From Alicyclobacillus tolerans (lineage in GTDB: Bacteria > Bacillota > Bacilli > Alicyclobacillales > Alicyclobacillaceae): a DNA stretch of 64,000 nt. A program made the position numbers and the translations under genes. Shown one piece after another: positions 10,622 through 19,960 of this stretch. Under the pieces are notes generated by a model. It made no database searches. It was not told the DNA's origin and saw only the letters and a program-made list of their open reading frames with translations. The stretch's first letter is position 1, and the number at the start of each line of letters is the position of its first letter. The stretch covers positions 180,106 through 244,105 of the forward strand of contig NZ_FRAF01000001.1 of assembly GCF_900142255.1 (NCBI RefSeq). Reading direction: 5' to 3'.

Positions 10622-11523
10622 GTTCGCTCCCCCTCTGGCTGACTGTTTGGCGCCCAATCACACTGAGTTTCTTCTCGTTGACGCAAAATTCTCTCCAGCT
10701 CGCGCTGAACCAACAAGGGTCTTTCATCTCGTAAGATAGGCGTACTGAAGCGAGCTCGCCGTACCGATCGCAAATCGAGTTGAATTGAGAACATTCCCTC
10801 TTCCACCGTAGGAGCAGTAAACAGCCAATCACCCTCAGGACTGACTGCACCGCTGCCCCCAAAAAAGGAAATGCCATCTTCCACACCTACTCGATTCACA
10901 AAAGCGATAGGACAGCCATACGTTTGTGCATACACTCGTAAAAGTTCACGCCAAAAACGTTGTGAGCCAAAATAATGAGCGTCTGTCACGTCACGAGCTG
11001 GAGAAGAAGCTGTAACAATCATGAAATTTGCACCGCCTAAAGCCAACAAATATGGACTGGTGACATGCCAGGCATCCTCACAGAGAAGCATTCCAGCAGT
11101 CCCAGCAGGCGTACCAGAAAATGTTTGAAAACGTGTTCCTGGCGCAAAATACCTTCGCTCATCAAACATCCCATAAGTGGGTAGGTATACTTTGCGGTGA
11201 ACAGCTCGTACTTTTCCTTCAGATGCGTAAACAGCACTGACATGGAACAAATGGTGTGATGTTTCTTCAACAAAAGAAAAGACAATATCGATTTCGCGGC
11301 TAGCCTCTATTAAAGATTGTATTTGCGGATGAATGAGAGGTCTGGCAATGTCCAGTGTCATATCCTGCACTTGATAACCTGTCAATCCTAATTCAGGAAA
11401 AATAATTAACTGCGCCCCACGCGCCCGAGCTTCCCTAATCCACTCATGATGCTTGTCCAGATTCCATTCAAAGTCGCCCAGTCTTGGACTCAACTGGGCA
11501 AGAACCACTTGTAGGCGATCCAC
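10618..11523 (-). CDS. Nitrilase-superfamily glutaminase, probable NadE partner
   Basis: 301 residues from GTG 11523. The catalytic triad of the carbon-nitrogen hydrolase family is visible: Glu44 in FPELGLTGY, Lys111 in HRKVYLPTYGMFDE and Cys148 in LLCEDAWH. The exact motif forms, especially LPTYGMFDERRYF and CEDAW, match the glutaminase half of glutamine-dependent NAD synthetases rather than general amidases. The gene is translationally coupled to nadE (ATGA). It most likely releases ammonia from glutamine and passes it to NadE. A free-standing nitrilase is less likely given the coupling. Confidence 0.85.
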   Translation of the reverse strand: MDRLQVVLAQLSPRLGDFEWNLDKHHEWIREARARGAQLIIFPELGLTGYQVQDMTLDIARPLIHPQIQSLIEASREIDIVFSFVEETSHHLFHVSAVYASEGKVRAVHRKVYLPTYGMFDERRYFAPGTRFQTFSGTPAGTAGMLLCEDAWHVTSPYLLALGGANFMIVTASSPARDVTDAHYFGSQRFWRELLRVYAQTYGCPIAFVNRVGVEDGISFFGGSGAVSPEGDWLFTAPTVEEGMFSIQLDLRSVRRARFSTPILRDERPLLVQRELERILRQREETQCDWAPNSQPEGERT

Positions 11524-11580
11524 GATCGCAACTCTCCTATCTATTACTGTCCTATACAGACCTGCTTTCGTCTGCTTAAT

Positions 11581-11617
11581 CCTAGGCTTAGTATACCTAG
11601 GCACCTGACGAATGCAA
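11581..11617 (-). promoter_or_regulatory. Promoter of glutaminase-nadE with paired CCTAGG boxes
   Basis: On the minus strand TTGCAT (11612-11617) and TATACT (11590-11595) are spaced by 16 bases, a good sigma-A promoter. CCTAGG occurs at 11596-11601, touching the -10, and again at 11581-11586 near the expected start, so two six-base palindromes flank the -10. This suggests a repressor site for the NAD genes. It resembles no operator I know. Confidence 0.6.
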
Positions 11618-11625
11618 GCTGAGAA

Positions 11626-12609
11626 CTACATGCGAATCGGATAAGGACTGTCACTGTATAGAAGTTGACGCCTTTTTGATTCACATTTGAGTGCGTAATG
11701 CACACGCGCCCAATCGTCAGCCGGATAGCCTCGTTTCGCCCATTCCACAAGAGACCGAGCCAGAATATCCGGCCAAGCCAAAATCCGCCAAAGAAGTCGT
11801 TCTCGCAAAGGCGACAAATGCGCAGCCTCCACATAAGCATCCATCATCTTCCGCCAATCGCCAGCTTGAAGATTCCCAAGAAATAAACTGTGGTTAGCTA
11901 TTTGAGCCACGTCATAAAGCGGATCGTCCAAACCTGACTGGTCAAAATCAATCAACTGTACCTCCTGCGCTGGTCCAACAAGAAGATTATGGGGAGCTAA
12001 ATCGCGGTGGCAGAAGGATAGCTGGCGAAATTCTACAAGCTGACGATAAAACGGAGCGGGCTCTTCCAGCACCTGGGAAACCTGCTTCAGCACACCAACC
12101 GAGAAAGGTTCAAGTGGCGGACAGCGTTCGCAAGCATCCTTCCAGACACCGGAGAGTGCTCTTGCCTTGAGAAATATTCTCTGCTGCAATGGCGTATGGT
12201 GAGAAAGAACAGAGGCGTCCATGCGCTGGACTGGAAGTTGATGAAGCTGGGCCAGCGCATGGATAGCCGCCATTCGTTCATTCGGCAAACCAAGATTCAA
12301 ATGCCGTCCAGGTAACCAAGGTTGCAAATAGCCGAGAGATGGAATGGTGTGAAGTCTGGTTAAATATACATGATTCTGATTAGGCAAAGCTACAGCAAAA
12401 CGTATACCTTTTTCCTGCAAAAGTTGAGAGACTTTCGACAACGCTGCTAAACGTTTCTCACTGTCTTTCTCCTCTGCAAATTTCCAGACATAGTTCTGCC
12501 CATCTGCGGTAATCAAACCTGTCACAGTTCGTCTTTCTATACTGGCAATAACATTGAGCCCGTAATAGGATGCGATTTCACGAATAGCACCCTCTGCTAG
12601 CAGAGCCAT
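11626..12609 (-). CDS. CotS/YutH-like spore coat kinase-fold protein
   Basis: 327 residues with an aminoglycoside-phosphotransferase fold. The catalytic loop FCHRDLAPHNLLV (Asp base, Asn) and the metal-binding LIDFDQSGLDDPLYDVAQ are intact, so it may be an active kinase. Domain order and length fit the CotS/YutH/YsxE group of spore-associated kinases, and it lies directly after the SafA-like coat gene whose stop is seven bases upstream of its ATG. The substrate is unknown. The alternative is a general choline/homoserine kinase-like protein; context favours a spore role. Confidence 0.75.
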   Translation of the reverse strand: MALLAEGAIREIASYYGLNVIASIERRTVTGLITADGQNYVWKFAEEKDSEKRLAALSKVSQLLQEKGIRFAVALPNQNHVYLTRLHTIPSLGYLQPWLPGRHLNLGLPNERMAAIHALAQLHQLPVQRMDASVLSHHTPLQQRIFLKARALSGVWKDACERCPPLEPFSVGVLKQVSQVLEEPAPFYRQLVEFRQLSFCHRDLAPHNLLVGPAQEVQLIDFDQSGLDDPLYDVAQIANHSLFLGNLQAGDWRKMMDAYVEAAHLSPLRERLLWRILAWPDILARSLVEWAKRGYPADDWARVHYALKCESKRRQLLYSDSPYPIRM

Positions 12610-12615
12610 GTGTAG

Positions 12616-13287
12616 TCAACCCTTGTCATAGGTAATGGTATCTGACCATCCCTCATCATCTAATCCACCCACAGGAGTCTGGCCGGATGCAGGCAAATCA
12701 TTGTTGAAGGCTACTGTTTCTAATTGCCCCCGCGTATCTGTCAAAATATCAGACCAAGAAGACAAATCATAACTGCTTTCAGCAGTCGCTGGACTGCCTA
12801 TATCTTTGCGCAATCCTCCTGTATGTGTGTGGGGGCCTTCCCAGTCGTTTATATTTTCTTCCGATCCGGTTGGCATCACCGTTTTATCTTTCATCATGTT
12901 CTTGGGAGGTGCAGCACTGGGAATGTAGACCACACGTCCGGGATCCAGTGTATCGCTTGGGCTCATTCCGTTTAAATGACAAAGTTCTAAAACTGAAACG
13001 TTGTAGAGTTCAGAAAGCGATTCTACGTTTTCACCTTCTTGCACCACATGCGGCCAAACAAACCCAAAATAACTGGGCACTTTCACGGTTGCTTTACTGG
13101 TTTTACTTTTTTTCTGCCCACCAGCAGATGATTTACCAAGTTCCGGGATACTGAGTGTCATGCCAGGAATAAGTTTGGCTGGAGATGTTATTTCTGGATT
13201 GGCTGCTAGGATGAGTGGAATTCGTACGCCAGTTTTCTTGGCGATACTGTAAAGACTGTCTCCTGGGCGCACAACATATTTTTTCAC
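12616..13287 (-). CDS. safA: SafA-like spore protein with two LysM domains
   Basis: 223 residues. LysM 1 covers residues 3-48 (YVVRPGDSLYSIAKKTG ... LIPGMTLSIP) and is of the SafA/SpoVID-associated type. LysM 2 covers about 78-123 (HVVQEGENVESLSELYN ... PGRVVYIP). The acidic remainder has a repeated SSWSDILTD / EGWSDTITY motif. SafA binds spore peptidoglycan and organises the inner coat; orthology is inferred from the first domain and the neighbouring coat kinase. GTG 13287 follows GGAGG by nine bases. A hairpin at 13305-13328 sits just before the ribosome site. Confidence 0.75.
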   Translation of the reverse strand: MKKYVVRPGDSLYSIAKKTGVRIPLILAANPEITSPAKLIPGMTLSIPELGKSSAGGQKKSKTSKATVKVPSYFGFVWPHVVQEGENVESLSELYNVSVLELCHLNGMSPSDTLDPGRVVYIPSAAPPKNMMKDKTVMPTGSEENINDWEGPHTHTGGLRKDIGSPATAESSYDLSSWSDILTDTRGQLETVAFNNDLPASGQTPVGGLDDEGWSDTITYDKG

Positions 13288-13304
13288 TACCGATTCCCTC
13301 CTCT

Positions 13305-13328
13305 GCGCGAAAGTCAGACTTTCCGCGC
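13305..13328 (-). promoter_or_regulatory. Leader hairpin next to the SafA-like ribosome site
   Basis: On the minus strand GCGCGGAAAGT and ACTTTCGCGC pair around a CTG loop with one bulged G. The ribosome site GAGGAGG begins two bases after the stem. It could stabilise the message or modulate initiation. There is no U-run, so it is not a terminator. Confidence 0.5.
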
Positions 13329-13388
13329 ACGGTCTGCGGCAGTATATGCAGGCGCCCAGTCGAATGTCAGAGAAGAATGAAAGGAAAT

Positions 13389-15188
13389 TTAGACTTTGAA
13401 AGTACCCACTAAGGATTGCAGTTCCTGGGCTAAATGAGATAACTCGTGTGAGGCTGCGGATATTTCTTCAACCGTTGCCAAACTTTCTTCTGTACTAGCG
13501 GCGTTAGCTTGTGAACCGGCAGCCACTTGTTCCATATAAGCATTTAAAGTTTGAATGACACTCAGACAACTTTGTACAACTGCACGGGTTTTTTCTACAC
13601 TTTCTGCGATACTGTCTGTTGTGGGAACCACTTGTTTCACAGCCTGCAAAATACCATTCAGTACAGATTTGGTTTGCACGCTTGCTGCCTTACCGGCCTC
13701 AACAGAAACTACACCTTCTTGCATCACTTCGGTAACCCGTTCAGTGAGTTCGGCGTTTTGCCGAACAATCTCGTCGATTTCCAAGGTCGCAGAGCGACTT
13801 TGTTCCGCTAATGCGCGCACTTCTTGAGCAACAACCGCAAAGCCGCGTCCTGCTTCACCAGCACGTGCAGCCTCAATCGCAGCATTGAGCGCAAGAAGGT
13901 TTGTCTGATCAGCCAAGTCACGGATGGTATCCAGAATACGGTTAATCTCTTTTGATGATGAAGCCAAGCGAGAAACTTCCTCATTGGTTTTAGCAGCAAT
14001 TTCAGCGACAGTTTGCATGGTACTTTCTGCTTGTACGACAGCTGCCTCTCCCTGTTCCGTCGCTTTCACCACTTCATCCACAGCTTGAAGCACGTGCTGT
14101 ACACGGTTAGCAGTAGCGTTCCCCTGTTCCTCCACGCGTGTCATTCCTTCTTTCATGTCACTCAAGGAGAGAACGGCCTTTTCACTTAAAAGTGCAAATT
14201 CACCAGCCGTTTCAGCAATTTCATTGACAGCATGGGCTGTCTCATCCGTGGAAGCTGTCAAATCTTGTGCATTGGACGCCAACGTATTGGCTGTCTGCAC
14301 AACTTTGCGCACTAAATCAGCAACCGAGGCTAACACCCGATTGGTGGCTTCAGCTAATTTTTCAATCTCATCACGGCTGTGCACCCCTTCAATACGTCGG
14401 CGCAAATCCCCATCTGCACTGGCAATTTGATCGAGAATTCGCGTAACTCGTCTAATATTGCGGGGAGTTTGAAACGTTGCAGGAATTCCAAAAATAAGGC
14501 CAATGAGAATAGTGAATAAAATAAGGACTCCCAATACTACAAAAGTAACATTGACAGTTTGTTTGAGGTGTAAAGCAGAACGATTGGCGGAAGTTTGCAC
14601 CGTATTTAAAAATTCATTGATGGAGTCAGAAGCATTGGCTAATCGTTGTGTGCCTTTGCCCTCTGCAACCAACTGCAATGCTTGTTTCCCTTCATCGTCC
14701 ATCATATACGTTACCAATTCATTCGCTTCGGTAGAATAATTGACAAATTGAGCTTTGGCATTCTCAAGTTCTGCAAGGCTCTTTGGATTATCGGCCAGCA
14801 AGTTTTTGAGTACATGGTAAGTGTTTATAAAATCGCCCGATTTATCGTAAAAGCCATTGTTCAATAGATTTTGATTATTCGTCATAAGATAGCTGTGCAT
14901 GGTTGAATCCATAGATAGCAGATCTTCCTGTAGTCGGTGCCCGTCCTGCAAGATTTCTACATCTTTTGTGGCTACCGTCTGTATTTGACTGCGCATGTTT
15001 AACAATTGCACCGTACTGACCACGCCAATCACGATAATACTCAGTAAAATGATGCCAAATGTTCCACCAATTTTAATTTGAATGGATAAAAAAGGGACTT
15101 TTTTCCTGTACCAATCTCGTACTTTGTGTAGTGGTGACGAACTGCGATTGGGCAGCTCTGAATTTTGTAATTGTGGTTCCAAACTCAA
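13389..15188 (-). CDS. Methyl-accepting chemotaxis protein
   Basis: 599 residues. Membrane helix 1 is at about 42-64 and helix 2 at about 212-236, enclosing an extracellular helical sensor domain of about 150 residues (four-helix-bundle type, with a [21 protein letters not shown] start). HAMP follows at about 237-300. The signalling tip [43 protein letters not shown] is the conserved CheA/CheW contact. The ligand cannot be predicted. TTG 15188 has GGGGG ten bases upstream. No other chemotaxis genes are in the window, so this is an orphan receptor locus. Confidence 0.93.
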   Translation of the reverse strand: MSLEPQLQNSELPNRSSSPLHKVRDWYRKKVPFLSIQIKIGGTFGIILLSIIVIGVVSTVQLLNMRSQIQTVATKDVEILQDGHRLQEDLLSMDSTMHSYLMTNNQNLLNNGFYDKSGDFINTYHVLKNLLADNPKSLAELENAKAQFVNYSTEANELVTYMMDDEGKQALQLVAEGKGTQRLANASDSINEFLNTVQTSANRSALHLKQTVNVTFVVLGVLILFTILIGLIFGIPATFQTPRNIRRVTRILDQIASADGDLRRRIEGVHSRDEIEKLAEATNRVLASVADLVRKVVQTANTLASNAQDLTASTDETAHAVNEIAETAGEFALLSEKAVLSLSDMKEGMTRVEEQGNATANRVQHVLQAVDEVVKATEQGEAAVVQAESTMQTVAEIAAKTNEEVSRLASSSKEINRILDTIRDLADQTNLLALNAAIEAARAGEAGRGFAVVAQEVRALAEQSRSATLEIDEIVRQNAELTERVTEVMQEGVVSVEAGKAASVQTKSVLNGILQAVKQVVPTTDSIAESVEKTRAVVQSCLSVIQTLNAYMEQVAAGSQANAASTEESLATVEEISAASHELSHLAQELQSLVGTFKV

Positions 15189-15261
15189 CTGAACTTCGCC
15201 CCCATCTCCTATACCCTAGTCAAAATGACAGAGATGAATTCGACTTCCAGCATGAGTTTTC

Positions 15262-16008
15262 CTATCGGGGAGCGGAAAATTTTGTCGAACTTTGTCCGTT
15301 TGAATGGCTATAATTGTTCCACCCGCCAGCAGCGTAAGCTCCAGGAACCGGACCTGACATAACAATGACAGCCAGAGGTGCGTCGGACTGTACACTAAGA
15401 GGCAAAGAGACAAATGGAGCGATCACGTTGACATCCGCTACTAAACGCAATTTTAAAACATGGACGGCTTGGTTAAGTCCTGTATTACTTGAATCGATAT
15501 ACAAAGTGGAATGAACATTTCCAAGTAAAATAAGGTGTACAGGTACGCTCATGCGAGCCAAAGAGAAAAGCGGTCCACCAATGGCTTGGCCAATCGGTAC
15601 AGAGATTGTAGTGTGATTAACCTGATTGATTAGCTGTTTAGCTCTTTGAGTAGCATCTGCTTGAATTTCTGTGAGAGCGTGCAGATGGAACCGAGCAACT
15701 GTTAAATTACTCTGTCCCGGCGCTGGAGAGAGACTGACAAGTTCATCAGCATCTGAAATTTTGAGCAGTTCAGTATCGAGTGCCTGTGTCAACGCTTCTG
15801 AAGCAACATGACGCGCCTCTGTAGCAGCCAGGCTAACCATGACGGGTTGAAGACGTCGTTCTGCAGAAAACATCATAGATACTAGTGCAGCAGTAAATAA
15901 AAGGATAACCATCGGTAATCTGAGCCGCAAAAAAAATTTTGCGCCTGCCTGCACTTCCACGGAGGAAGAGCGGGCAGAGCGGCGCGCGTGAAATTTTCGA
16001 CGCAGCAT
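15262..16008 (-). CDS. yunB: Sporulation protein YunB
   Basis: 248 residues with an Arg-rich cytoplasmic start and one membrane helix at about 31-50. The outer domain shows the YunB pattern: SVPIGQAIGGPLF, PVHLILLGNV, a GLNQAVHVLKLRLVADVNVIAPF stretch and a closing SGPVPGAY. YunB is made in the mother cell and is needed for full sporulation; its biochemical role is unknown. It lies between tyrS and the chemoreceptor on the same strand, 44 bases after tyrS. Confidence 0.88.
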   Translation of the reverse strand: MLRRKFHARRSARSSSVEVQAGAKFFLRLRLPMVILLFTAALVSMMFSAERRLQPVMVSLAATEARHVASEALTQALDTELLKISDADELVSLSPAPGQSNLTVARFHLHALTEIQADATQRAKQLINQVNHTTISVPIGQAIGGPLFSLARMSVPVHLILLGNVHSTLYIDSSNTGLNQAVHVLKLRLVADVNVIAPFVSLPLSVQSDAPLAVIVMSGPVPGAYAAGGWNNYSHSNGQSSTKFSAPR

Positions 16009-16052
16009 GGATGCGCACCCCCCATGCTTCTTGTATGCATCGAAAAATAAAA

Positions 16053-17291
16053 CTAGGACAGGCGAATGCGCACAAATTGCCGCTTGCCCACTTGCAAAAT
16101 ATCCCCATCAGAAAAATTCAACTCAGCGTCTACATTGTCAATTTTTTCTCCATTCCAACGAACCGCACCGCCCTCAATCAGCCGGCGAGCCTCTCCATTG
16201 CTCTTGGCAAGCCCTAATTCTGTCAGAGCTTTCACCACCCAGATCAGAGATTCAGACACGGATACGTCTGGAATATCGGATGGCAGTTCTCGCTTTTGAA
16301 ACACCTGTTGCCAATGTTCAAGCGCTTTTTGTACTGCGTCGTCACCGTGAAAACGTCTTACTAGTTCAGCAGCCACTTGCATTTTGGCATCACGGGGATG
16401 AAGAGTGCCATTTTTTAAACTTTGGAGCCAGTTCTCATATTCCGTTTGAGCTGGAGTGAGAAGCAGAAGGTAATACTTTGGCAACAATTCATCTGGAATC
16501 GACATTAATTTGCCGAACATGGTGTGTAAATCTTCATTAACACCTACATAATTGCCGAGACTTTTGGACATTTTGTGCACGCCGTCCAACCCTTCGAGAA
16601 GCGGCATCATCAAAACAACTTGCATGTCCTGTTGAAACTCTTTCTGCAAGGTGCGCCCCATGAGAAGGTTGAATTTTTGGTCCGTACCGCCAAATTCAAT
16701 ATCGGTTTGTAATGCAACTGAGTCATAAGCCTGCATGAGCGGGTAAAAAAACTCATGAATGTGAATAGGTCTATTTTCTACATAACGTTTATGAAAATCG
16801 TCCCGTTCCAACATGCGTGCCACCGTCACGTAGGAAGCCAAGCGAACCACATCCGCAAATGTCAGCGCTGAAAGCCAGCTTGAATTGTAGACAATCTCTG
16901 TCCGTTTCGGATCGAGAATTTTAAAAACCTGAGTGACATAAGTTTTGGCGTTTTCTTGAACTTGTTCTCTGCTCAGTTGTGTGCGTGTTTCCGACTTGCC
17001 TGTAGGGTCGCCCACTTGGCCAGTAAAGTCACCAATCACCAAATGAACTTGATGGCCGAATTCCTGCATTTGCCGTATTTTTTGCAAAACAACGGCATGA
17101 CCAAGATGAATATCAGGAGCTGTAGGATCCATTCCCAATTTCAAACGCAAAGGACGGTTCTCCATCAGACATTTGCGCAACTTGTCTTTCAATTCTGTTT
17201 CGGGAACGATTTCCGCCGTACCTTGAGCAATCATGGCAAACTGTCTTTCCACTTCTTTTTCAATTTCAACCGGCACATGCGCAGCCGTCAT
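16053..17291 (-). CDS. tyrS: Tyrosyl-tRNA synthetase
   Basis: Class I synthetase that charges tRNA-Tyr. About 412 residues from ATG 17291, with the HIGH-type motif HLGH at 62-65, Tyr-pocket residues in QAYDSVALQTDIEFGGTDQ, KMSKS in VHKMSKSLGNYV and a C-terminal S4 RNA-binding domain (GLAKSNGEARRLIEGGAVRWN). The motif form PDIHLGHAVVL and length fit the TyrZ branch. GGAGG lies 11 bases before the ATG. Expression is controlled by the T-box at 17345-17605 and a TTGACA promoter upstream. Confidence 0.96.
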   Translation of the reverse strand: MTAAHVPVEIEKEVERQFAMIAQGTAEIVPETELKDKLRKCLMENRPLRLKLGMDPTAPDIHLGHAVVLQKIRQMQEFGHQVHLVIGDFTGQVGDPTGKSETRTQLSREQVQENAKTYVTQVFKILDPKRTEIVYNSSWLSALTFADVVRLASYVTVARMLERDDFHKRYVENRPIHIHEFFYPLMQAYDSVALQTDIEFGGTDQKFNLLMGRTLQKEFQQDMQVVLMMPLLEGLDGVHKMSKSLGNYVGVNEDLHTMFGKLMSIPDELLPKYYLLLLTPAQTEYENWLQSLKNGTLHPRDAKMQVAAELVRRFHGDDAVQKALEHWQQVFQKRELPSDIPDVSVSESLIWVVKALTELGLAKSNGEARRLIEGGAVRWNGEKIDNVDAELNFSDGDILQVGKRQFVRIRLS

Positions 17292-17344
17292 ATTGAGATC
17301 GACCTCCATCAAATAAAATGGGAAGTATAACTCCCAGGAATCAT

Positions 17345-17605
17345 AAAAAACACCTCATCCTACTACAGGACGAGGTGTTATTCCCCGCGGTACCACCTGA
17401 ATTGCTGAAGAATCTATTCAAAACACTTCAGCCACTCCAGGCGATAACGGACCCATCCGTGTCTTTGCAAAAGTGCAAACACAACCTCAGCAGTTGTAAG
17501 TTCAGCCTGGAAGCAGGTTCGGCTCGCAGCAACCGCCGACTCTCTGGACCTTTTTATTCTTCCTGCCTACTGATTCTGCGTCAACAGCATGAAACAATGA
17601 TTTTG
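17345..17605 (-). promoter_or_regulatory. Tyrosine T-box riboswitch (leader of tyrS)
   Basis: The minus strand carries the T-box AGGTGGTACCGCGG (17385-17398), the stem I motif AGAGAG followed by a GGTTGCTGCGAGCC hairpin, and a specifier bulge GAACTTACAAC whose UAC (17496-17498) is a tyrosine codon followed by A. The terminator AACACCTC ... GAGGTGTT (17349-17379) with a TTTTTT tail lies next to the T-box, as required for the antiterminator switch. Uncharged tRNA-Tyr would allow read-through into tyrS. Together with two promoters it fills the 410-base gap between tyrS and the penicillin-binding protein gene. Confidence 0.92.
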
Positions 17606-17611
17606 ATTCAA

Positions 17612-17639
17612 TCTATAACAGAAGCCAATCTGCTGTCAA
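17612..17639 (-). promoter_or_regulatory. Sigma-A promoter of the tyrS T-box leader
   Basis: TTGACA (17634-17639, perfect) and TATAGA (17612-17617) spaced 16 bases on the minus strand, placing the start a few bases before T-box stem I. Confidence 0.7.
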
Positions 17640-17701
17640 TGGCTCTCATAACTGTCCATAGTTTGATGCATGATGTATAGAAAGAGAGGAGACCTGCGGT
17701 C

Positions 17702-19960
17702 ATGACAAAGAGATACAAGCATCGCCAAAAACGCCGTTCCAAAGTGGTTCGCTGGCAAAAAGGAATGCGCTTTGTCAGTTCAATTGTAGCAGGTGTCTGT
17801 GTCAGTACCGCTCTCTTTCTGATTGGCGCAGCTGGCGGTTACAGCTATGTAGCAGCCCACCATTTGCCAACGCTTGATGTCAATCGCCTGGCATCACAGC
17901 CACACATTACAGAAGTATACGACAGAAACGGAAAATGGCTTGGCAATTTTGCCCGCAGCGAAGATTTTGAAAGCATTCATTCTCTTCAAGAAGTGTCGCC
18001 CTTACTGGTGCAAGCGTATGTAGACGCTGAAGATAAAACTTTTTTTAAAAATCCAGGGATTGCACCGCTTTCACTATTGCGCGCCTGTTATCAAGACGTC
18101 GTATGGCATCATATTGTCAGCGGAGCAAGTACGATTACCCAACAAACCATTAAACTAGTCTATTTTCCAGAGCAACAACGCACACTAGAGCGCAAATTAG
18201 AAGAAGCGGTTCTGGCCATAGAAGCCAATCATTTTCTTAGCAAACAAGAAATTTTAATTGATTACTTAAACCATGTGTATTTCGGCAAGTATGATGGTAA
18301 ACAAATTTATGGTGTCAAGGCAGCTGCACACATTATGTTAGGTAAATCCTTGCAAAACTTGACACCTGCAGAAGCAGCCTTTTTGGCAACAATCCCGAAC
18401 AATCCAAGCGAGTTTCATCCAATTCAACATCCGCACGCCACTTTGACTCGCTGTCATTGGATTCTAGGGGAAATGTACCGTTGCGGCACACTTTCCAAAG
18501 CAGAATATCAACAGGCGCTGAATGAGCCGATTTTAAAAGAATTGAAGCACCCCAACATGCCTCTGTTTGGCAATCACCCTTACTTAATGCTCGATGACAT
18601 TCAGCCACTTGTCGCTCAGTTATTGGTCGATCACGGTTTATATGCCAATAGAGAATCCGCCATCAACGCACTGCCATTCTCTGGATTACGAATTTATACT
18701 ACGGTGGATGCACATCTGCAAAATCGTTTAGAAGACATTCTTGCAAATAACCCGAGTTTATCCAATTGTAATTTGCCAAATCCTGTACATCCACAACAAT
18801 ACGATTTACTGGAAGCCGGTATGACGCTGATTGACAACCATTCTGGAGGCATCCTGGCTATGAGTGGAGGACGCGACTACCGTGACGATCAAATTGACCA
18901 TGCAAACTTGGCCCGTCAACCGGGATCGGCCATCAAGCCAATTCTTGATTATGCGCCAGCTATCGATTGTGGTCAGCTTACAGCAGCCAGCATTCTTTCT
19001 GACCGACCTACGATCTTTTCCAAAAAACCTTTATTTGCTCCAAAAGATGATGATGGAAAATTTCGTGGCGACGTCTCCGTTCGCGAAGCGCTGATTCATT
19101 CGTTCAATGTACCTGCCGTCGAAACATTGCAAAAAATCTCTCCACAATTAGGTTTTGCCTATCTTGAGCGTCTAGGTCTGCCTATTGGCGCGCAGACTTT
19201 GACTGGTGGCTCCAGCTTGGTGGAAAAGGATGTGCAACTAGCCAGCGCCATTGGCGGTATGACACATGGTCTTTCAGTCACACAACTGACGGACGCCTAC
19301 ACCGCGCTCGCCAATCAAGGGATTTGGCGGCAAGCTTATCTCATAGAAAAAATCACGGATGCCAATGGACATCTGCTATATCAAGCGAAACCTGTATCAC
19401 GTCGAGTTTTCCGTCCCTCCACAGCGTTTATTGTCACTTCTATGCTTGAAGATGTAGTGAAGCGGGGAACTGGATGGCATATTCATCAAACTTACCCACA
19501 TATTAATATAGCCGGAAAAACAGGCACCACAGACAATGAGGAAAATGGCTGGTTTATTGGTTATACGCCTGATTACACATTGGGAGTGTGGACTGGCTAC
19601 AATCACAACCAATCCATTCCCATGCGAGTTTATCAGACGAAAATGAAACTTTGGGAAGCAATGATGAAACCTCTTTTGAACGCACAAGCAAATTTTCCAG
19701 TACCAGAAACTGTGACCAGCGCCTTAATATGTAAAGATACTGGAGAATTAGCCAATCTACAATGCCTTATGACTCATCGAGCAGTCAAGGAGTATTTTGA
19801 GCGTGGCAGCGTGCCAGACAAAATTTGTTCTCGCATACATTCGCCTATACAGACCGAATCCAAGCAAATTCCGTCGAATTTGCCAGTTCCTTTACCTGAT
19901 GATTTATGGCCTGAAGCATCACAACCACCGGACCTCATACCTGGACTGACACAACCGTAA
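17702..19960 (+). CDS. Class A penicillin-binding protein, PBP1A family
   Basis: Bifunctional peptidoglycan synthase of 752 residues. A basic cytoplasmic start and a membrane helix at about 22-48 precede a GT51 glycosyltransferase domain with catalytic AEDKTFF and GASTITQQTIK motifs. The transpeptidase domain has SxxK as GSAIKP, SxN as HSFN and KTGTT. The usual His of EDxxFxxHxG is Asn here (FFKNPGI). The tail has Cys pairs (ICKDTGELANLQC) typical of Bacilli PBP1 ends. The gene is divergent from tyrS, and its last 26 bases overlap the convergent mutS2 end. Confidence 0.95.
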   Translation: MTKRYKHRQKRRSKVVRWQKGMRFVSSIVAGVCVSTALFLIGAAGGYSYVAAHHLPTLDVNRLASQPHITEVYDRNGKWLGNFARSEDFESIHSLQEVSPLLVQAYVDAEDKTFFKNPGIAPLSLLRACYQDVVWHHIVSGASTITQQTIKLVYFPEQQRTLERKLEEAVLAIEANHFLSKQEILIDYLNHVYFGKYDGKQIYGVKAAAHIMLGKSLQNLTPAEAAFLATIPNNPSEFHPIQHPHATLTRCHWILGEMYRCGTLSKAEYQQALNEPILKELKHPNMPLFGNHPYLMLDDIQPLVAQLLVDHGLYANRESAINALPFSGLRIYTTVDAHLQNRLEDILANNPSLSNCNLPNPVHPQQYDLLEAGMTLIDNHSGGILAMSGGRDYRDDQIDHANLARQPGSAIKPILDYAPAIDCGQLTAASILSDRPTIFSKKPLFAPKDDDGKFRGDVSVREALIHSFNVPAVETLQKISPQLGFAYLERLGLPIGAQTLTGGSSLVEKDVQLASAIGGMTHGLSVTQLTDAYTALANQGIWRQAYLIEKITDANGHLLYQAKPVSRRVFRPSTAFIVTSMLEDVVKRGTGWHIHQTYPHINIAGKTGTTDNEENGWFIGYTPDYTLGVWTGYNHNQSIPMRVYQTKMKLWEAMMKPLLNAQANFPVPETVTSALICKDTGELANLQCLMTHRAVKEYFERGSVPDKICSRIHSPIQTESKQIPSNLPVPLPDDLWPEASQPPDLIPGLTQP

